DNA of 64,000 bases from Cellulosilyticum ruminicola JCM 14822 (GTDB lineage: Bacteria > Bacillota > Clostridia > Lachnospirales > Cellulosilyticaceae). The DNA lies in assembly GCF_001311925.1 (NCBI RefSeq), contig NZ_BBCG01000010.1:32928-96927 (forward strand), read 5' to 3'. The notes under the pieces were generated by a model. It did no database searches and was not told the DNA's origin. It was given only the letters and a program-made list of their open reading frames with translations. The translations under genes and the position numbers were made by a program. Every line of letters starts with the position of its first letter. Position 1 is the stretch's first letter. This document shows, piece by piece, positions 1-9,587 of the stretch.

Positions 1-470
1 TGTCTTTGCCCACCACTAAATTCATGCGGGAATCTAGAAGCATGTTCTTCACTTAAACCTACAAGGTTAAGTAATTCTACAATTCGTTTATGACGGGCTG
101 GGCCTTTAGCAAGCTTATGAATATCTAAGGCTTCTCCAATGATATCTTCTACTGTCATTCTCGGATTTAATGAAGCATAAGGATCTTGGAATACAATTTG
201 CATTTGTTTACGAAGTTCTTTTAACTTTTTCTTAGGTAAACTATATACATCTACCCCATCGAAAGTTACTTTGCCTTCTGTTGGTTCATATAACCGAAGT
301 ACTGCACGTCCAGCAGTTGATTTACCACAACCACTTTCGCCTACAAGTCCTAAAGTTTCTCCTTTATATAAATCAAAGCTTAAGCCATCCACTGCTTTCA
401 GTGTGCCGCCGCCTACATTAAAATGTTTTTTAACGTTTTCAACTTTTAATAATACTTCTTGTTGTGCCAT
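1..470 (-). CDS. oppF: Oligopeptide ABC transporter ATP-binding protein OppF (3' end outside window)
   Basis: Second ATPase of the oligopeptide importer, acting on the cytoplasmic face with OppD to drive uptake. The visible 156 residues hold Walker A (GESGCGKS), the Q-loop (QIVFQDPYASLNPR) and run into the signature (FSGGQRQ), where the window ends; Walker B lies outside. The ATG at 470 follows a GGGGGGAA ribosome site that overlaps the end of oppD, so it is coupled to that gene. Family assignment is secure; only completeness is unknown. Confidence 0.95.
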   Translation of the reverse strand, partial: MAQQEVLLKVENVKKHFNVGGGTLKAVDGLSFDLYKGETLGLVGESGCGKSTAGRAVLRLYEPTEGKVTFDGVDVYSLPKKKLKELRKQMQIVFQDPYASLNPRMTVEDIIGEALDIHKLAKGPARHKRIVELLNLVGLSEEHASRFPHEFSGGQR

Positions 471-482
471 TGTACTTCCCCC

Positions 483-1487
483 CTAGTCATTTCTATTTTG
501 TGCTGGGCACATAGGATGATTAAGCCAACATGCTGATGTGAGTTCTCCATCAATCATTTGCATTTGTGGCATATGATTCTGACAGACTTTCATCGCTTTA
601 TTGCATCTTGCATAGAAACCGCATCCTGCTGGTGGTGCAAATAAATCTGGAGGTGTACCAGGAATAGTAGTAAGGGCTTTGCTGCGATCCATTTCCATAC
701 TAGGTACAGCACTTAAAAGTCCTTTTGTATATGGATGCGATGGGCGATTGAAGATAGCCTCTACTGAGCCTTGTTCTACGATTTGCCCTGCATACATTAC
801 AGCTACACGGTCACACATTTTAGCCACTACACCTAAGTCATGTGTAATCATAATGATTGACATACCGATTTCTTTTTGCACTTTTTGAAGTAACTCTAAG
901 ATTTGTGCTTGAACAGTTACATCAAGCGCTGTAGTTGGCTCATCGGCAATGATGAGTTTAGGACGGCAGGCAAGGGCCATAGCTATCATAGCACGTTGTC
1001 TCATCCCACCTGAGAATTCATGTGGATATTGATTCATTCTCTTTTTAGGTTCTGGCATAGACACAAGTTCTAGCATTTTTTCAGCTTCTGCATAAGCTTC
1101 TGCTTTACTAATATTTTTATGTTCTCTTAAAACTTCTGCGATTTGTTTTCCGATTTTTTGTGTAGGGTTAAGAGATGTCATAGGATCTTGGAAAATCATA
1201 CTGATACTATTGCCACGTACTTTTTGCATCTCTTTTTCTGATTTCTTTAAAAGGTCTTCCCCTTCAAAGACAATGTTGCCTTCTTTATACATAGCAGGAG
1301 GTGTTTTTAAAAGCTGCATGATAGCTTGTGAAGTAACACTTTTACCACAGCCACTTTCACCTACAATTCCTAAACATTCACCTTTTTTCACTTCAAAGTT
1401 AATGCCACGCACAGATTGTACTTCCCCAGCATATGTTTTAAAAGAAACTTTTAAATTATCTACTTTTAATAATGTTTCTGCTGTCAT
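483..1487 (-). CDS. oppD: Oligopeptide ABC transporter ATP-binding protein OppD
   Basis: First ATPase of the Opp importer. It has 334 residues, the usual OppD length. Walker A GESGCGKS lies at about 43-50, the Q-loop [10 protein letters not shown] at about 99-108, the signature FSGGMRQR at about 158-165 and Walker B LIIADEP at about 178-184. The C-terminal extension carries the spaced cysteines typical of the oligopeptide/dipeptide subfamily (GCGFYARC...VC). It starts at an ATG 7 nt after GGAGG and sits 15 bp from oppC and 12 bp from oppF, in one operon. Confidence 0.96.
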   Translation of the reverse strand: MTAETLLKVDNLKVSFKTYAGEVQSVRGINFEVKKGECLGIVGESGCGKSVTSQAIMQLLKTPPAMYKEGNIVFEGEDLLKKSEKEMQKVRGNSISMIFQDPMTSLNPTQKIGKQIAEVLREHKNISKAEAYAEAEKMLELVSMPEPKKRMNQYPHEFSGGMRQRAMIAMALACRPKLIIADEPTTALDVTVQAQILELLQKVQKEIGMSIIMITHDLGVVAKMCDRVAVMYAGQIVEQGSVEAIFNRPSHPYTKGLLSAVPSMEMDRSKALTTIPGTPPDLFAPPAGCGFYARCNKAMKVCQNHMPQMQMIDGELTSACWLNHPMCPAQNRND

Positions 1488-1502
1488 ATCCTCTACCTCC
1501 GC

Positions 1503-2432
1503 TTACTTTCTTAACTGTGGATCTAATGCATCTCTTAAGCCATCTCCAAATACATTAAAGCCAAACATGGTTAATGAAATGAGTAAAGCTGGGAATAAGA
1601 GTTGATAGCCGCATCCTGTGAAGAGTCCTGTTAAAGCATCATTTGCCATAGATCCCCAACTTGCCATAGGCGCTGAAATACCAAGTCCCAAGAAACTAAG
1701 TGTCGCTTCTGCGAAAATCGCACTTGGTACGGATAATGTTAAATCAACTAAGATAGGTCCCATTGTATTTGGGATAAGGTGTTTTCTAAGTTTCCAAAGC
1801 ATACCACCGCCTAAAGCTTCTGAAGCTTTAACATAATCTTGTTCTTTGAGTTGGAGTACTTGTCCTCTAACGAGTCTAGCCATTCCAATCCAACCTGTGG
1901 CTACCAATGCAATGATCATAGGTACTAAACCTGGATCTAATACAACCATCATTAAGATTACAATAAGCATATATGGAATACTGTAGAAGATTTCTGCTAT
2001 ACGCATCATTAAACTATCTATCCATCCACCAACGCTCCCAGAAATCCCACCATAGATGGCACCAATTATAAACTGAATAGCTGTAGCTACGAAACCTACT
2101 GTTAAGGAAATACGTGCACCGTACCATGCTCTAGTCCAGAGATCACGGCCTAAGCTGTCTGTTCCAAACCAGTGGACTGCACTTGGTTTTAAATTACGTT
2201 CTTTAAGAGATTGTGTTTCATAAGAATACTGACTTAAAATAGGTGCAAAGATTGCAAGTAATATAAGCACTACAATAAGTGTCAGTCCAAACATGGCTAA
2301 TTTATTTTCTTTTAAACGACGCCATGCATCTTTCCAATATGTTAAACTAGGTCTTTTAATAGCTTCTGCTTCTTTGAGGTCTGTTTCCACACGTTCAAAT
2401 AAGTCTGCTGTTAATTCAAATTCTTCATGCAT
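1503..2432 (-). CDS. oppC: Oligopeptide ABC transporter permease OppC
   Basis: Inner-membrane permease of the BPD_transp_1 family that pairs with OppB. About 309 residues: a short cytoplasmic N-terminus, a first membrane segment (LAMFGLTLIVVLILLAIFAP), a periplasmic-side loop, then the transmembrane core with the EAA loop (EALGGGMLWKLRKHLIPN) that contacts the ATPases. I choose the ATG at 2432 because GGGGGA lies 7-8 nt upstream; a TTG five codons earlier is possible. The ribosome site overlaps the oppB stop, so translation is coupled. Confidence 0.94.
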   Translation of the reverse strand: MHEEFELTADLFERVETDLKEAEAIKRPSLTYWKDAWRRLKENKLAMFGLTLIVVLILLAIFAPILSQYSYETQSLKERNLKPSAVHWFGTDSLGRDLWTRAWYGARISLTVGFVATAIQFIIGAIYGGISGSVGGWIDSLMMRIAEIFYSIPYMLIVILMMVVLDPGLVPMIIALVATGWIGMARLVRGQVLQLKEQDYVKASEALGGGMLWKLRKHLIPNTMGPILVDLTLSVPSAIFAEATLSFLGLGISAPMASWGSMANDALTGLFTGCGYQLLFPALLISLTMFGFNVFGDGLRDALDPQLRK

Positions 2433-2434
2433 GC

Positions 2435-3417
2435 TTAAATCCCCCAATCACTAACTTGTTCTTCTGCTTTTTTCTTTTTAAACCAGCTTTTTTTAGAACC
2501 TGATACTAATTGAATACGAGGGTCTACGACTACGTATAAAATATCTACGATAATATAAACACTAATTAAAATCACACTATAGAAAATAGTTGTTCCTAAA
2601 ATAACTGGATAATCCCTATTTGTAATAGATTGCACAAAGTATTTTCCAATCCCAGGGATTCTAAAAATATTTTCTACAACGAAACTTCCTACTACAATGT
2701 TTGCAAATGTTGTTCCCACTACTGTAATAACTGGGATTAATGCATTACGAAGGGCATGTCTTCTAATAATTTTGCTTTGTGATAAACCTTTTGCTTTCGC
2801 TGTACGAATGTAATCTTGTCCAAGTACTTCTGACATTGTACTTCTCATCATTCTGGCAATATGTGCAATAGGCATCATACTCATAGCTAAAGCTGGTAAA
2901 AGAGCATTTTTAAGACTCCCCCAACCTGATGTTGGTACAAGTTTCCATTTAAGTGCAATCACATCAATAAGTAATGTAGATAAGATAAAACTTGGTATAG
3001 AAATCCCGATAATAGCAATGATTGTACATAAGTATCTGGCCACTGATTACGTTTAAGGGCTGCAACTACACCTAATAAAATCCCAATCACAAGGGCAAAT
3101 ATAAAGGTTACAATCCCAAGTTGTGCTGATACTGGGAAGTTCTCACCAATATAATCATTAACTGTTCTTGTTTTACTTGTAATAGATGGTCCTAAATCTA
3201 AATGTGCTACATTATCTAAATAGATTAAATATTGTTCACCTAATGGTTTATCTAAATTATAGTGTGCCATTAAGTTATCATAAACTGATTGTGTCATTTT
3301 CCCTTCACTGGCAAACGGATCACCAGGAATGTTATGCATAATTAAAAATGTAATTGTAATAATCGCCCATAATGTAATGATTCCTAACCCTATGCGCTTT
3401 AATATAAATCCAAGCAT
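2435..3417 (-). CDS. oppB: Oligopeptide ABC transporter permease OppB (one-base frameshift)
   Basis: Permease partner of OppC. The first part (from 3417) gives the N-terminal membrane segment and the extracytoplasmic loop (NIPGDPFASEG); the second gives the core with the EAA motif (HALRNALIPVITVVG). The halves lie in different frames and join near 3030, where one extra T would turn PDTYVQS into PDYLCTIIAII, the expected reading. With that repair the protein has about 327 residues. An AGGAGG site precedes the ATG. All neighbours in the operon are intact, so I read this as a sequence error. Confidence 0.9.
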
Positions 3418-3461
3418 AAATAACCTCCTCGTCTCTTCTCCACACGTATCCGTAACTGCAA

Positions 3462-3492
3462 TAAGTTGCCTATTAAATTTAACAGCAACTTA
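3462..3492 (-). other. Stem-loop between oppA and oppB
   Basis: TAAGTTGC (3462-3469) pairs with GCAACTTA (3485-3492) across a 15-nt AT-rich loop, between the oppA stop and the oppB ribosome site. No U-run follows. In Opp operons such a hairpin commonly protects or attenuates so that the binding protein is made in excess; that role is inferred here. Confidence 0.5.
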
Positions 3493-3518
3493 CTACAAAC
3501 TTATCATTCAATTAATCA

Positions 3519-5165
3519 TTATTGGTTAATATCTGCATAAATTAAGCTTACGTCACGATTGATTGCTTTTGTCACACCTGTTAAGTATGGTTTTGTTGTA
3601 ATACCTCTTGTATAGAAGTAAAGTGGCATGATAGGCATATCTTCCATAATTAATGCTTCCGCTTCATGTAAGTAACCCATACGAGCTACTGGATCGATTT
3701 CAGCACTTGCTTTTGTAATGAGTTCATCATATTTGTCTGATGTCCAACCTGTATCATTTTGAGAGCTCCAAGATGTATACATATCTAAGAATGTATTAGG
3801 GTCAATATAGTCACCAACCCATCCTGCTCTTGATACGTCATAATCTAATTTATGTTCTCTATCTACTTTAACTTTCATTTCTACGTTTTCAAGAGATACA
3901 TTTACACCAAGGTTTTCATTCCACATTTGTTGAATCGCTTCAGCTACTTTTTTATGATTTTCATGTGTGTTGTAAAGAATTGTGAAGTCTAAGCTGCTCA
4001 TACCTTCTTCAGCAAGACCTTCAGCTAAAAGTTTTTGAGCCTCTTCTACATCTTCTTTAATAAAGTCACCACCATTTTCTCTAAAATCAACTGTTTCATC
4101 TGCATCTGGGATATTTCCTGGTACAACTGCATATGCTGGAATTTGTCCACCTTGTGTAACTTCATCAATGATAAGTTGACGATCAACTGCCATAGATAAT
4201 GCTTTACGTACTTTTACATTATTAAATGGTTTTTCTTGTGTATTAAAACGATAGAAGTAATTTGCAAGCTCTGGTACGATTTTAAGTTCTGGATCGTTTT
4301 GTGCATTTAATTGTCCTAATACGTCTGCTGGTAAATCGTAGTTGATGTCAATTTCACCATTTTGATACATTTGCCATTGTGTATTTAAGTCTTCTGAAAT
4401 GTAGAATGTTACACCATCAAGTTTCACAGCATCTTTATTGTAGTATTCTTCATTTTTAACGAGTTCTACGCTTTCATCATGGTTCCATGCTTTCACGCTA
4501 AATGGTCCATTACTTACGAATGTATCACCATTGTGTGACCACTCTGAACCTTGTTCTTCTTGAAGTTTTGAGTTAACTGGGTAGTATGTATAGAATGCAC
4601 ATAATTGTAAGAAGTAACTTGTTGGTAATTTAAGTTTAACTTCTAATGTTGTATCATCTAATGCTTTAACCCCTACTTCATCTACTGATCCTTTACCAGT
4701 ATTGTATTCCTCAGCACCTTCTAAGTAATAAAGTTGGAAAGCATAGTTAGAACCTGTATCAGGATCAAGTACATATTTCCAAGCTACTTCAAAGTCTTTA
4801 GCTGTTACTGGGTCACCATTTGACCATTTTACATCTGGACGAATTTTAAATGTATATGTAAGTCCATCTTCACTTACTGTGTGGCTTTCTGCCATACCGT
4901 ATACTGTTTCTGAATTTTCATCTCTCTTCATAAGTCCTTCGAAAATATGATCTAAGATAATTGACTCATGAGTTCCTTGTGATAAAGCTGGATGTAATGA
5001 ACCAGGTTCACCACCAGAGATTAATTTTGCAATTTTTAAGTCACCAGCATTCGCTGATACTGCTGTTTCATTTGTTCCTGCTCCTGCGCCGTTGCTGCCA
5101 CAACCTGTAAGTGCCATTGTGCCAAGTAACAGTACGCTAAGTAAACGTGTTAATCTAGTTTTCAT
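3519..5165 (-). CDS. oppA: Oligopeptide-binding lipoprotein OppA
   Basis: Extracellular, membrane-anchored peptide receptor of the Opp importer (SBP_bac_5 family, 548 residues, normal length). The N-terminus is a lipoprotein signal, basic then hydrophobic, ending in LTGC with the lipidated Cys at about residue 22. The family hallmark VRKALSMAVDRQLI is present. I start at the ATG at 5165, six nt after GGGAGGGG; an upstream in-frame codon lacks a site. It is first in the operon, followed by a stem-loop and oppB, under the strong promoter at 5252-5280. Confidence 0.95.
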   Translation of the reverse strand: MKTRLTRLLSVLLLGTMALTGCGSNGAGAGTNETAVSANAGDLKIAKLISGGEPGSLHPALSQGTHESIILDHIFEGLMKRDENSETVYGMAESHTVSEDGLTYTFKIRPDVKWSNGDPVTAKDFEVAWKYVLDPDTGSNYAFQLYYLEGAEEYNTGKGSVDEVGVKALDDTTLEVKLKLPTSYFLQLCAFYTYYPVNSKLQEEQGSEWSHNGDTFVSNGPFSVKAWNHDESVELVKNEEYYNKDAVKLDGVTFYISEDLNTQWQMYQNGEIDINYDLPADVLGQLNAQNDPELKIVPELANYFYRFNTQEKPFNNVKVRKALSMAVDRQLIIDEVTQGGQIPAYAVVPGNIPDADETVDFRENGGDFIKEDVEEAQKLLAEGLAEEGMSSLDFTILYNTHENHKKVAEAIQQMWNENLGVNVSLENVEMKVKVDREHKLDYDVSRAGWVGDYIDPNTFLDMYTSWSSQNDTGWTSDKYDELITKASAEIDPVARMGYLHEAEALIMEDMPIMPLYFYTRGITTKPYLTGVTKAINRDVSLIYADINQ

Positions 5166-5251
5166 AAGTTCCCCTCCCATATTTCTTCCTTTATGACATA
5201 AATTCTACAAAATATGTGCAATTTATGCCACAGGCCGCTGCTATATATGGA

Positions 5252-5280
5252 ATAATATATAATTATTTGTCATTTGTCAA
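5252..5280 (-). promoter_or_regulatory. Sigma-A promoter of the opp operon
   Basis: On the minus strand TTGACA (5275-5280) is followed after exactly 17 nt by TATTAT (5252-5257), giving a leader of about 80 nt before oppA. It is close to consensus. The 300 bp upstream (5281-5583) are very AT-rich and show no other feature. Confidence 0.8.
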
Positions 5281-5583
5281 CATAATTAAACTATTTTATT
5301 TAACCAAATTTAACTTCAAATTAAAAACAGTTGTTTTCCATTTTAAAACAACCGTTTTTGTCTCATGCACAAATTTAACTTCACTTTCCTTTTTATTGTC
5401 TATTTTATATAATATTTTATTTAAATTATTTCTATATATATGAGTAAATTTATGTACTATATAAGTTTTTTATTTTAATTTTTTTATTTTCAATCATCAT
5501 TTCCCTCTTATAAATACATTCAACTACTTATTTGTATCCTATTTGTTTATATCTACCCATTAAATATATTAACGTGATAACAT

Positions 5584-5625
5584 AAAAAAAGTGCAAGATA
5601 TACCTTCTATATCTTGCACTTTTTG
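5584..5625 (-). terminator. Bidirectional rho-independent terminator
   Basis: A near-perfect 17-bp stem (AAAAGTGCAAGATATA and its complement) with a 5-nt loop, flanked by A and T runs on both sides. It lies 38 bp past the small ORF at 5664-5816 and so ends that minus-strand transcript. Confidence 0.9.
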
Positions 5626-5663
5626 TCTTGTCTATCTACTTAATTATTTACTTATGTTAGCAA

Positions 5664-5816
5664 TTATATATTTTTCATTAACTTTTCGCCTTGTCGTAAT
5701 GTCTGATATAAGGCATCATTCTTTAAGCCTGATAGTGCCACAAACTTAGTGCCTACCCCACCCTTAACCTTAAGGCTTTTCGCTAATTGAATCACTTCAT
5801 TTCTAGATAACTTCAT
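5664..5816 (-). CDS. Small basic protein of 50 residues, unknown
   Basis: I do not recognise this ORF. It encodes 50 residues, basic and probably helical, starting MKLSRNEVIQLAKSL with a Gly-rich KGGVG turn in the middle. A weak site (AGGATGG) lies 7 nt before the ATG, and a strong terminator follows 38 bp after the stop. It could belong to one transcript with the 30-residue ORF at 5973-6065 and the membrane protein at 6127-7142, all on the minus strand. No long competing frame exists on the other strand. Coding status rests on start signal, terminator and composition only. Confidence 0.5.
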   Translation of the reverse strand: MKLSRNEVIQLAKSLKVKGGVGTKFVALSGLKNDALYQTLRQGEKLMKNI

Positions 5817-5972
5817 AATAATACCATCCTATAGGCACTGATATTATTATAGTATGCCTTACTTTACAAAAAGTATACTGTTTCGATTTATCTCTTATAT
5901 TTTTATTCTATATACTTCTTAGAATTCTATTTGTTCTATTAGACGCACTTACTATTGGATCATGTTTATTTG

Positions 5973-6065
5973 TTAAACCAGCTGTTTTAATCCCCACGCC
6001 CCCATTTTTTGAGCTTCTTTAGCTTTTTCAATTGCCAATCTTCTAGTTTCCTTGTTCTCCTTCAT
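5973..6065 (-). CDS. Microprotein of 30 residues, unknown
   Basis: A very short ORF that would normally be missed. It begins MKENKETRRLAIEKAKEAQK and ends GAWGLKQLV: a charged helical first half and a hydrophobic tail. The ribosome site is the best in this region (AGGAGGTGACACTT directly before ATG, spacing 8), which is the main argument that it is translated. It sits between the unknown membrane protein upstream and the 50-residue ORF downstream, in the same direction. A signalling peptide or small membrane-associated regulator are possibilities only. Confidence 0.5.
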   Translation of the reverse strand: MKENKETRRLAIEKAKEAQKMGAWGLKQLV

Positions 6066-6126
6066 AAGTGTCACCTCCTGTATGCTTATATAATAATACC
6101 ATTTAAAGCTCAACACAATAATTATT

Positions 6127-7142
6127 TTATTCTTCAGGCAATTCCGCTATTACTGGTATAATGTAATCTTCAAATCGCTTAAAAATATTTAAAATGAAAC
6201 GCTGCTCGATTTCAAATATATCCTGTCTGCCTCTTAAAACAATAATCATTTTATCCACACAGTAAGTGGTTTCATAAGGTACAAATAAGAACTGTTCACC
6301 TCCTGGGATAAAAAAGATTTATTGCCCATTATACTTCTGCATACCCTTTCACACAACATATTAGAAAGATCATAACGTATTAAAAGCTCTTTTCTTAAAT
6401 TTGTACTTTCTCCCAGCTCAATGCATTCTGCTGTAATCTGCTTTTTCTGCACCTCACAATAATACTGAGCTAACATTTTAAATTCTTCGCCCCAATCAAA
6501 AGTCTCAAAGGCATTCTGCAATTTTTCCACCACTTGCATACTTCTCATATACTCTTCAAAGCGCTGTAAGATTTCATGTTCTGCATCAATCTTTTCGATA
6601 AGTACTTGTACATTACTAGCATTTTCCTCAATGTTTTTTTTGATGTCCTCTTTTACAAAAGTAGCCCCTGCAAAGTTAATTTCTTTAATAGCTGCTCCGG
6701 ATAAAATCAATAAATCCAAAATCAAAGCCGCCACAAATACAATAATGCTTATAAGGCCACTAATAAACAATTCATCTGGTACCCCAAAGAAATTATTGAC
6801 ATGAAAAGTTTTAAAATCAACACAGTTAATAATACATACATCAATGATTAATACGAATATGTAATAACACTTTTTAATCTCTATAGGCGTGATACGTTTC
6901 TTTTCCCCTGTATAAAGCAGTATACACAAAACAATATAAATGATGGGTATACCAAAAAGATAGTTGCGACTATCCGCCTCCTTTAGTTTCTCACTAATTA
7001 TATATATATATCGCCAATTAGTAATTAATGTGCCTAGTCCTAAAATAATGAGTATATCATATTTTTTATGCCGCTTAATATATCTTCCTATATCTTTATA
7101 ATAGTCTATTGGCACAATATGCTTGGCAATATATAAACACAA
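6127..7142 (-). CDS. Membrane protein with cytoplasmic coiled-coil domain, unknown (frameshifted)
   Basis: Four hydrophobic segments in the N-terminal 150 residues (among them LFGIPIIYIVLCILLYTG and ISIIVFVAALILDLLILSG) are followed by a coiled-coil-prone stretch and a soluble C-terminal domain. The frame breaks at a T6 run near 6311-6316; with seven Ts the protein continues as SFFIPGGEQFLFVPYETTYCVDKMIIVLRG to a stop at 6127, which reads far more naturally than the present short tail. The N-terminus is also uncertain: 7142 is a TTG without a good site, and hydrophobic residues continue in frame upstream. It resembles a sensor (4TM plus signalling domain), but I cannot name a family. Confidence 0.6.
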
Positions 7143-7262
7143 TAAGATGATTAATACACTCCCCCAATCATGCCATCCTCTCCTTATATATTAAGCCTAA
7201 ATTTTATGCCCTCATTATACCATAGACTTTTAGCAATTTTTGTCATATTTAAGTATACCTAT

Positions 7263-7304
7263 AAAATAAGCTGCTTCAAAACTTATTATTTCACAGCAGC
7301 TTAT
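7263..7304 (-). terminator. Rho-independent terminator
   Basis: AATAAGCTGCT pairs with AGCAGCTTATT across a 17-nt loop. It is located 23 bp past the stop of the antiporter remnant, with AT-rich flanks on both sides. Confidence 0.75.
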
Positions 7305-7326
7305 TCTTTATATTTACGCCATAGAC

Positions 7327-8498
7327 TTAGTCTAAAGACTTATAATAAATCATTTCATCATACGATAAACTTTCGATTAACTCATCACCTAAAGCTGGTG
7401 AGATTAAGCCCCTTTCAATTTGGTCTTGAATGAAAATATGTTGTATTCGAAATGCCTTAGAAATGTACTTCTTAATGGCTTTTTTACTATCTGTATTAAA
7501 CTCATTAATTTCATTTCCATTTTTCTTCTTATAATACTTCTTCACGAAAGCAACAACTTCATAATTCTCATTATTCATTTCTTCTTTAAAATAATCTAAA
7601 ACCGCATTACAATCATAATGTTTGGCAATTTTCAAGTCTTTTAAAATTTGATATTTGTCTTCTAATTGTTTATTTGAATTCTTACCAATATTTCTCTCCA
7701 TTTTAAAGTGAATAAATGATAAGCGGAGGTGAATCAGCTTGGCAATGATATCATTTTTATTGGTATGTATGATATAAGTTTGATAAAATCTCCCATTGTA
7801 CCTTGAAATTTTCCTTTCTTGAACTAATTTTTCAACTGCTTGCAACTCAATTTCTGTAGCTTTCATAAGTAATTTTTCAATTTCATCACGAGGCACAGAG
7901 TTAAAGTGAGACTTTTTAAGATAAGCTAGCTGCTTTCTTAAAATATTTGTTACTGCTCTTACATTCTCATCCTTCTTCCCATAAGTACGTTCAAGTTCAA
8001 AGATGGCATAGTAAATCACTTCTTTTTTTACTTCTTCAAATACTTCTGGTGAGATACGCTTTTGTTTCTTCGGCAGCATCATATGAAAGGCAATACTTGG
8101 TACAATGATGCTGAGTAAAATAATAATGCTTACAACTAAAATCATTTCTTGTCTTAAAAAACGCATCTCTGGATGATTCACTAAAACCGGAATAGATACG
8201 GCAATTAAAAGTGTCACTGTGCCATGAACGGCACTAAGGGCATAAATCATAGCCCCTTCTATACGCTTCTTACGGCTGCTATTGGTAATATGAAACTTCA
8301 CTGGCTGCAAGAAAACCTTACACCAATTGTCATTAAATAAATGACAATTGCAAGGGCTACTAATAAATGAATCGAATAAACCCCCTCATTTTCTAAGTTA
8401 CTAATAACAGAACGCAAGATAAGTCCTAAATAAATAACTACAAAACCATCTAATACATAGTGAATAAACTCCCATATACTATCTGAAATAATCTGCAA
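7327..8498 (-). pseudogene. CPA1-type Na+/H+ antiporter, C-terminal half only, frameshifted
   Basis: The piece resembles the last membrane helices and cytoplasmic tail of CPA1 sodium/proton exchangers: FVVIYLGLILRSV matches the FVFxLLGL helix, and AVHGTVTLLIAVSIPVLV matches the RGAVSLALALSIP helix. The first two-thirds, including the ND ion site, are absent. A one-base shift at a T4 run near 8310 (repair gives VRFFLQPVKFHI) separates two frames. Its 5' end runs, out of frame, into a SEC-C fragment (8450-8629). The tail is long and charged, with about 220 residues. It cannot transport. Confidence 0.7.
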
Positions 8499-8629
8499 TT
8501 TCGTTGAGATGATTTTTGTTTTTCATTTTTTAACTCTCTATCCTGCTTTTTTACACAACATTTAAAATATGTTTTCCCACTATTACATAGACATAAATCT
8601 TTACTATTAAATCTAAAATTATTAAACAT
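8450..8629 (-). pseudogene. SEC-C zinc-motif protein fragment
   Basis: The first 28 residues contain DLCLCNSGKTYFKCC, the SEC-C zinc-binding pattern (CxCxSGKxYKxCC) found at the ends of SecA and in many small proteins. After about residue 42 the frame runs into the antiporter remnant in another frame and stops at 8450. AGGAG directly abuts the ATG. This is most simply the 5' stub of a SEC-C gene joined by deletion to the antiporter 3' end; expression is doubtful. Confidence 0.55.
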
Positions 8630-8663
8630 CTCCTATTCACCCACTTCTTCCGTTAAATAACAA

Positions 8664-8696
8664 AGAACTTAAATGTAAAGGCTACACTTAAGTTCT
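8664..8696 (-). terminator. Terminator downstream of tRNA-Thr
   Basis: AGAACTTAA and its complement TTAAGTTCT form a stem, extended inside by TGTA/TACA-like pairs, about 85 bp after the 3' end of the minus-strand tRNA and followed by a T-rich stretch. Confidence 0.7.
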
Positions 8697-8779
8697 CTTA
8701 TACTCACTAATATTTCACTGTAAACTATACTGTAAATCTATTTTCTCTTCTAGATTTATCCCCATAAACTTTTTATAAA

Positions 8780-8852
8780 AGCTGGAAGCGGGACTCGAAC
8801 CCGCGACTTGCTCATTACGAATGAGCTACTCTACCAACTGAGTTATGCCAGC
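8780..8852 (-). tRNA. tRNA-Thr (anticodon CGT)
   Basis: A 73-nt cloverleaf on the minus strand. The acceptor 5' GCTGGCA pairs with TTCCAGC (one C-U mismatch at the sixth pair), the D arm is ACTC-AGTTGGTA-GAGT, the anticodon arm GCTCA-TTCGTAA-TGAGC gives CGT (reads ACG), and the T arm is GCGGG-TTCGAGT-CCCGC. The discriminator base is T and CCA is not encoded. It stands alone, followed by its own terminator. Confidence 0.93.
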
Positions 8853-8997
8853 ACTATATCTTTTATTATAGGATTTTTTTATTTATTTTTCAAGTCTTTT
8901 ATGTGAATTTATGAATTTTTGATTGTATTGTGATATATATTTTCTAAAGACGATGCATATGTATAAACATGATAAGTTGCATAGAAAGAGGTGGCGC

Positions 8998-9498
8998 ATG
9001 AGTTCTACTTATACCAACAATTATAATCGTGATAAAGCCTTAGCTTATGCCACTAAGTGGGCTATGAAACGTAATCCGGCCTTTGGCAATTTTAATGGCA
9101 TTGGTGGGGATTGTACCAACTTTATCTCTCAATGCTTGTATGCTGGATGTGGTATGATGAATTATACCAAGGATCTTGGTTGGTACTATAGCAGTATGTA
9201 TAATCGGGCACCGGCTTGGACTAGTGTGAACTTTCTCTTTAGATTCTTAACTAGCAATAAAAGGCAGGTCCCTTTGCCAGTAAGGTCAATATTACTGAGC
9301 TAGTACCTGGGGATATTGTTCAGCTTGGAGATGCTTCTAATCGTTTTTACCACAGCCTCTTTGTCCTTTCTACAGGTAACTTTACTTATAATGAAATATT
9401 TATTGCCACTCATTCTGTAGATGTCTATTCTAAGCCACTTGCTGCTTATAAATTTCATCAAGCCCGATTTTTACACATAGAAGGCGCCAGAGTTTAAC
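8998..9498 (+). CDS. Putative amidase-domain protein (Amidase_6 type), frameshifted
   Basis: Matches the putative amidase domain (PF12671-like) of clostridial cell-wall or sporulation proteins: NYNRDKALAYATKWA, then GGDCTNFISQCLYAGG-like with the presumed catalytic Cys, and HSLFVLS with the His. A one-base loss near 9262 (one G at CAGGTCC) shifts the frame; the other frame continues GPFASKVNITELVPGDIVQLG to the stop at 9498. The repaired protein has about 167 residues. The start is the ATG at 8998 behind GAGGTGG; an upstream ATG lacks a site. No signal peptide is visible, unlike its longer paralogue at 19678-20842. Confidence 0.82.
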
Positions 9499-9533
9499 AT
9501 TATTTTCAAACCATGATAATAATTCATTATAAA

Positions 9534-9579
9534 TTATGCCCTAATCTCCAGTTACTAGACATGAAGATTAGGGCATAAT
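9534..9579. terminator. Bidirectional terminator between convergent genes
   Basis: A perfect 15-bp stem (ATTATGCCCTAATCT and complement, 9534-9548 and 9565-9579) with a 16-nt loop lies between the convergent amidase and anti-sigma genes and can serve both. Confidence 0.88.
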
Positions 9580-9587
9580 CTGATAAT

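Noticed and set aside
2959..3043. Programmed frameshift in oppB
   Set aside because: No slippery heptamer or downstream structure, and similar one-base breaks occur in many unrelated genes here.
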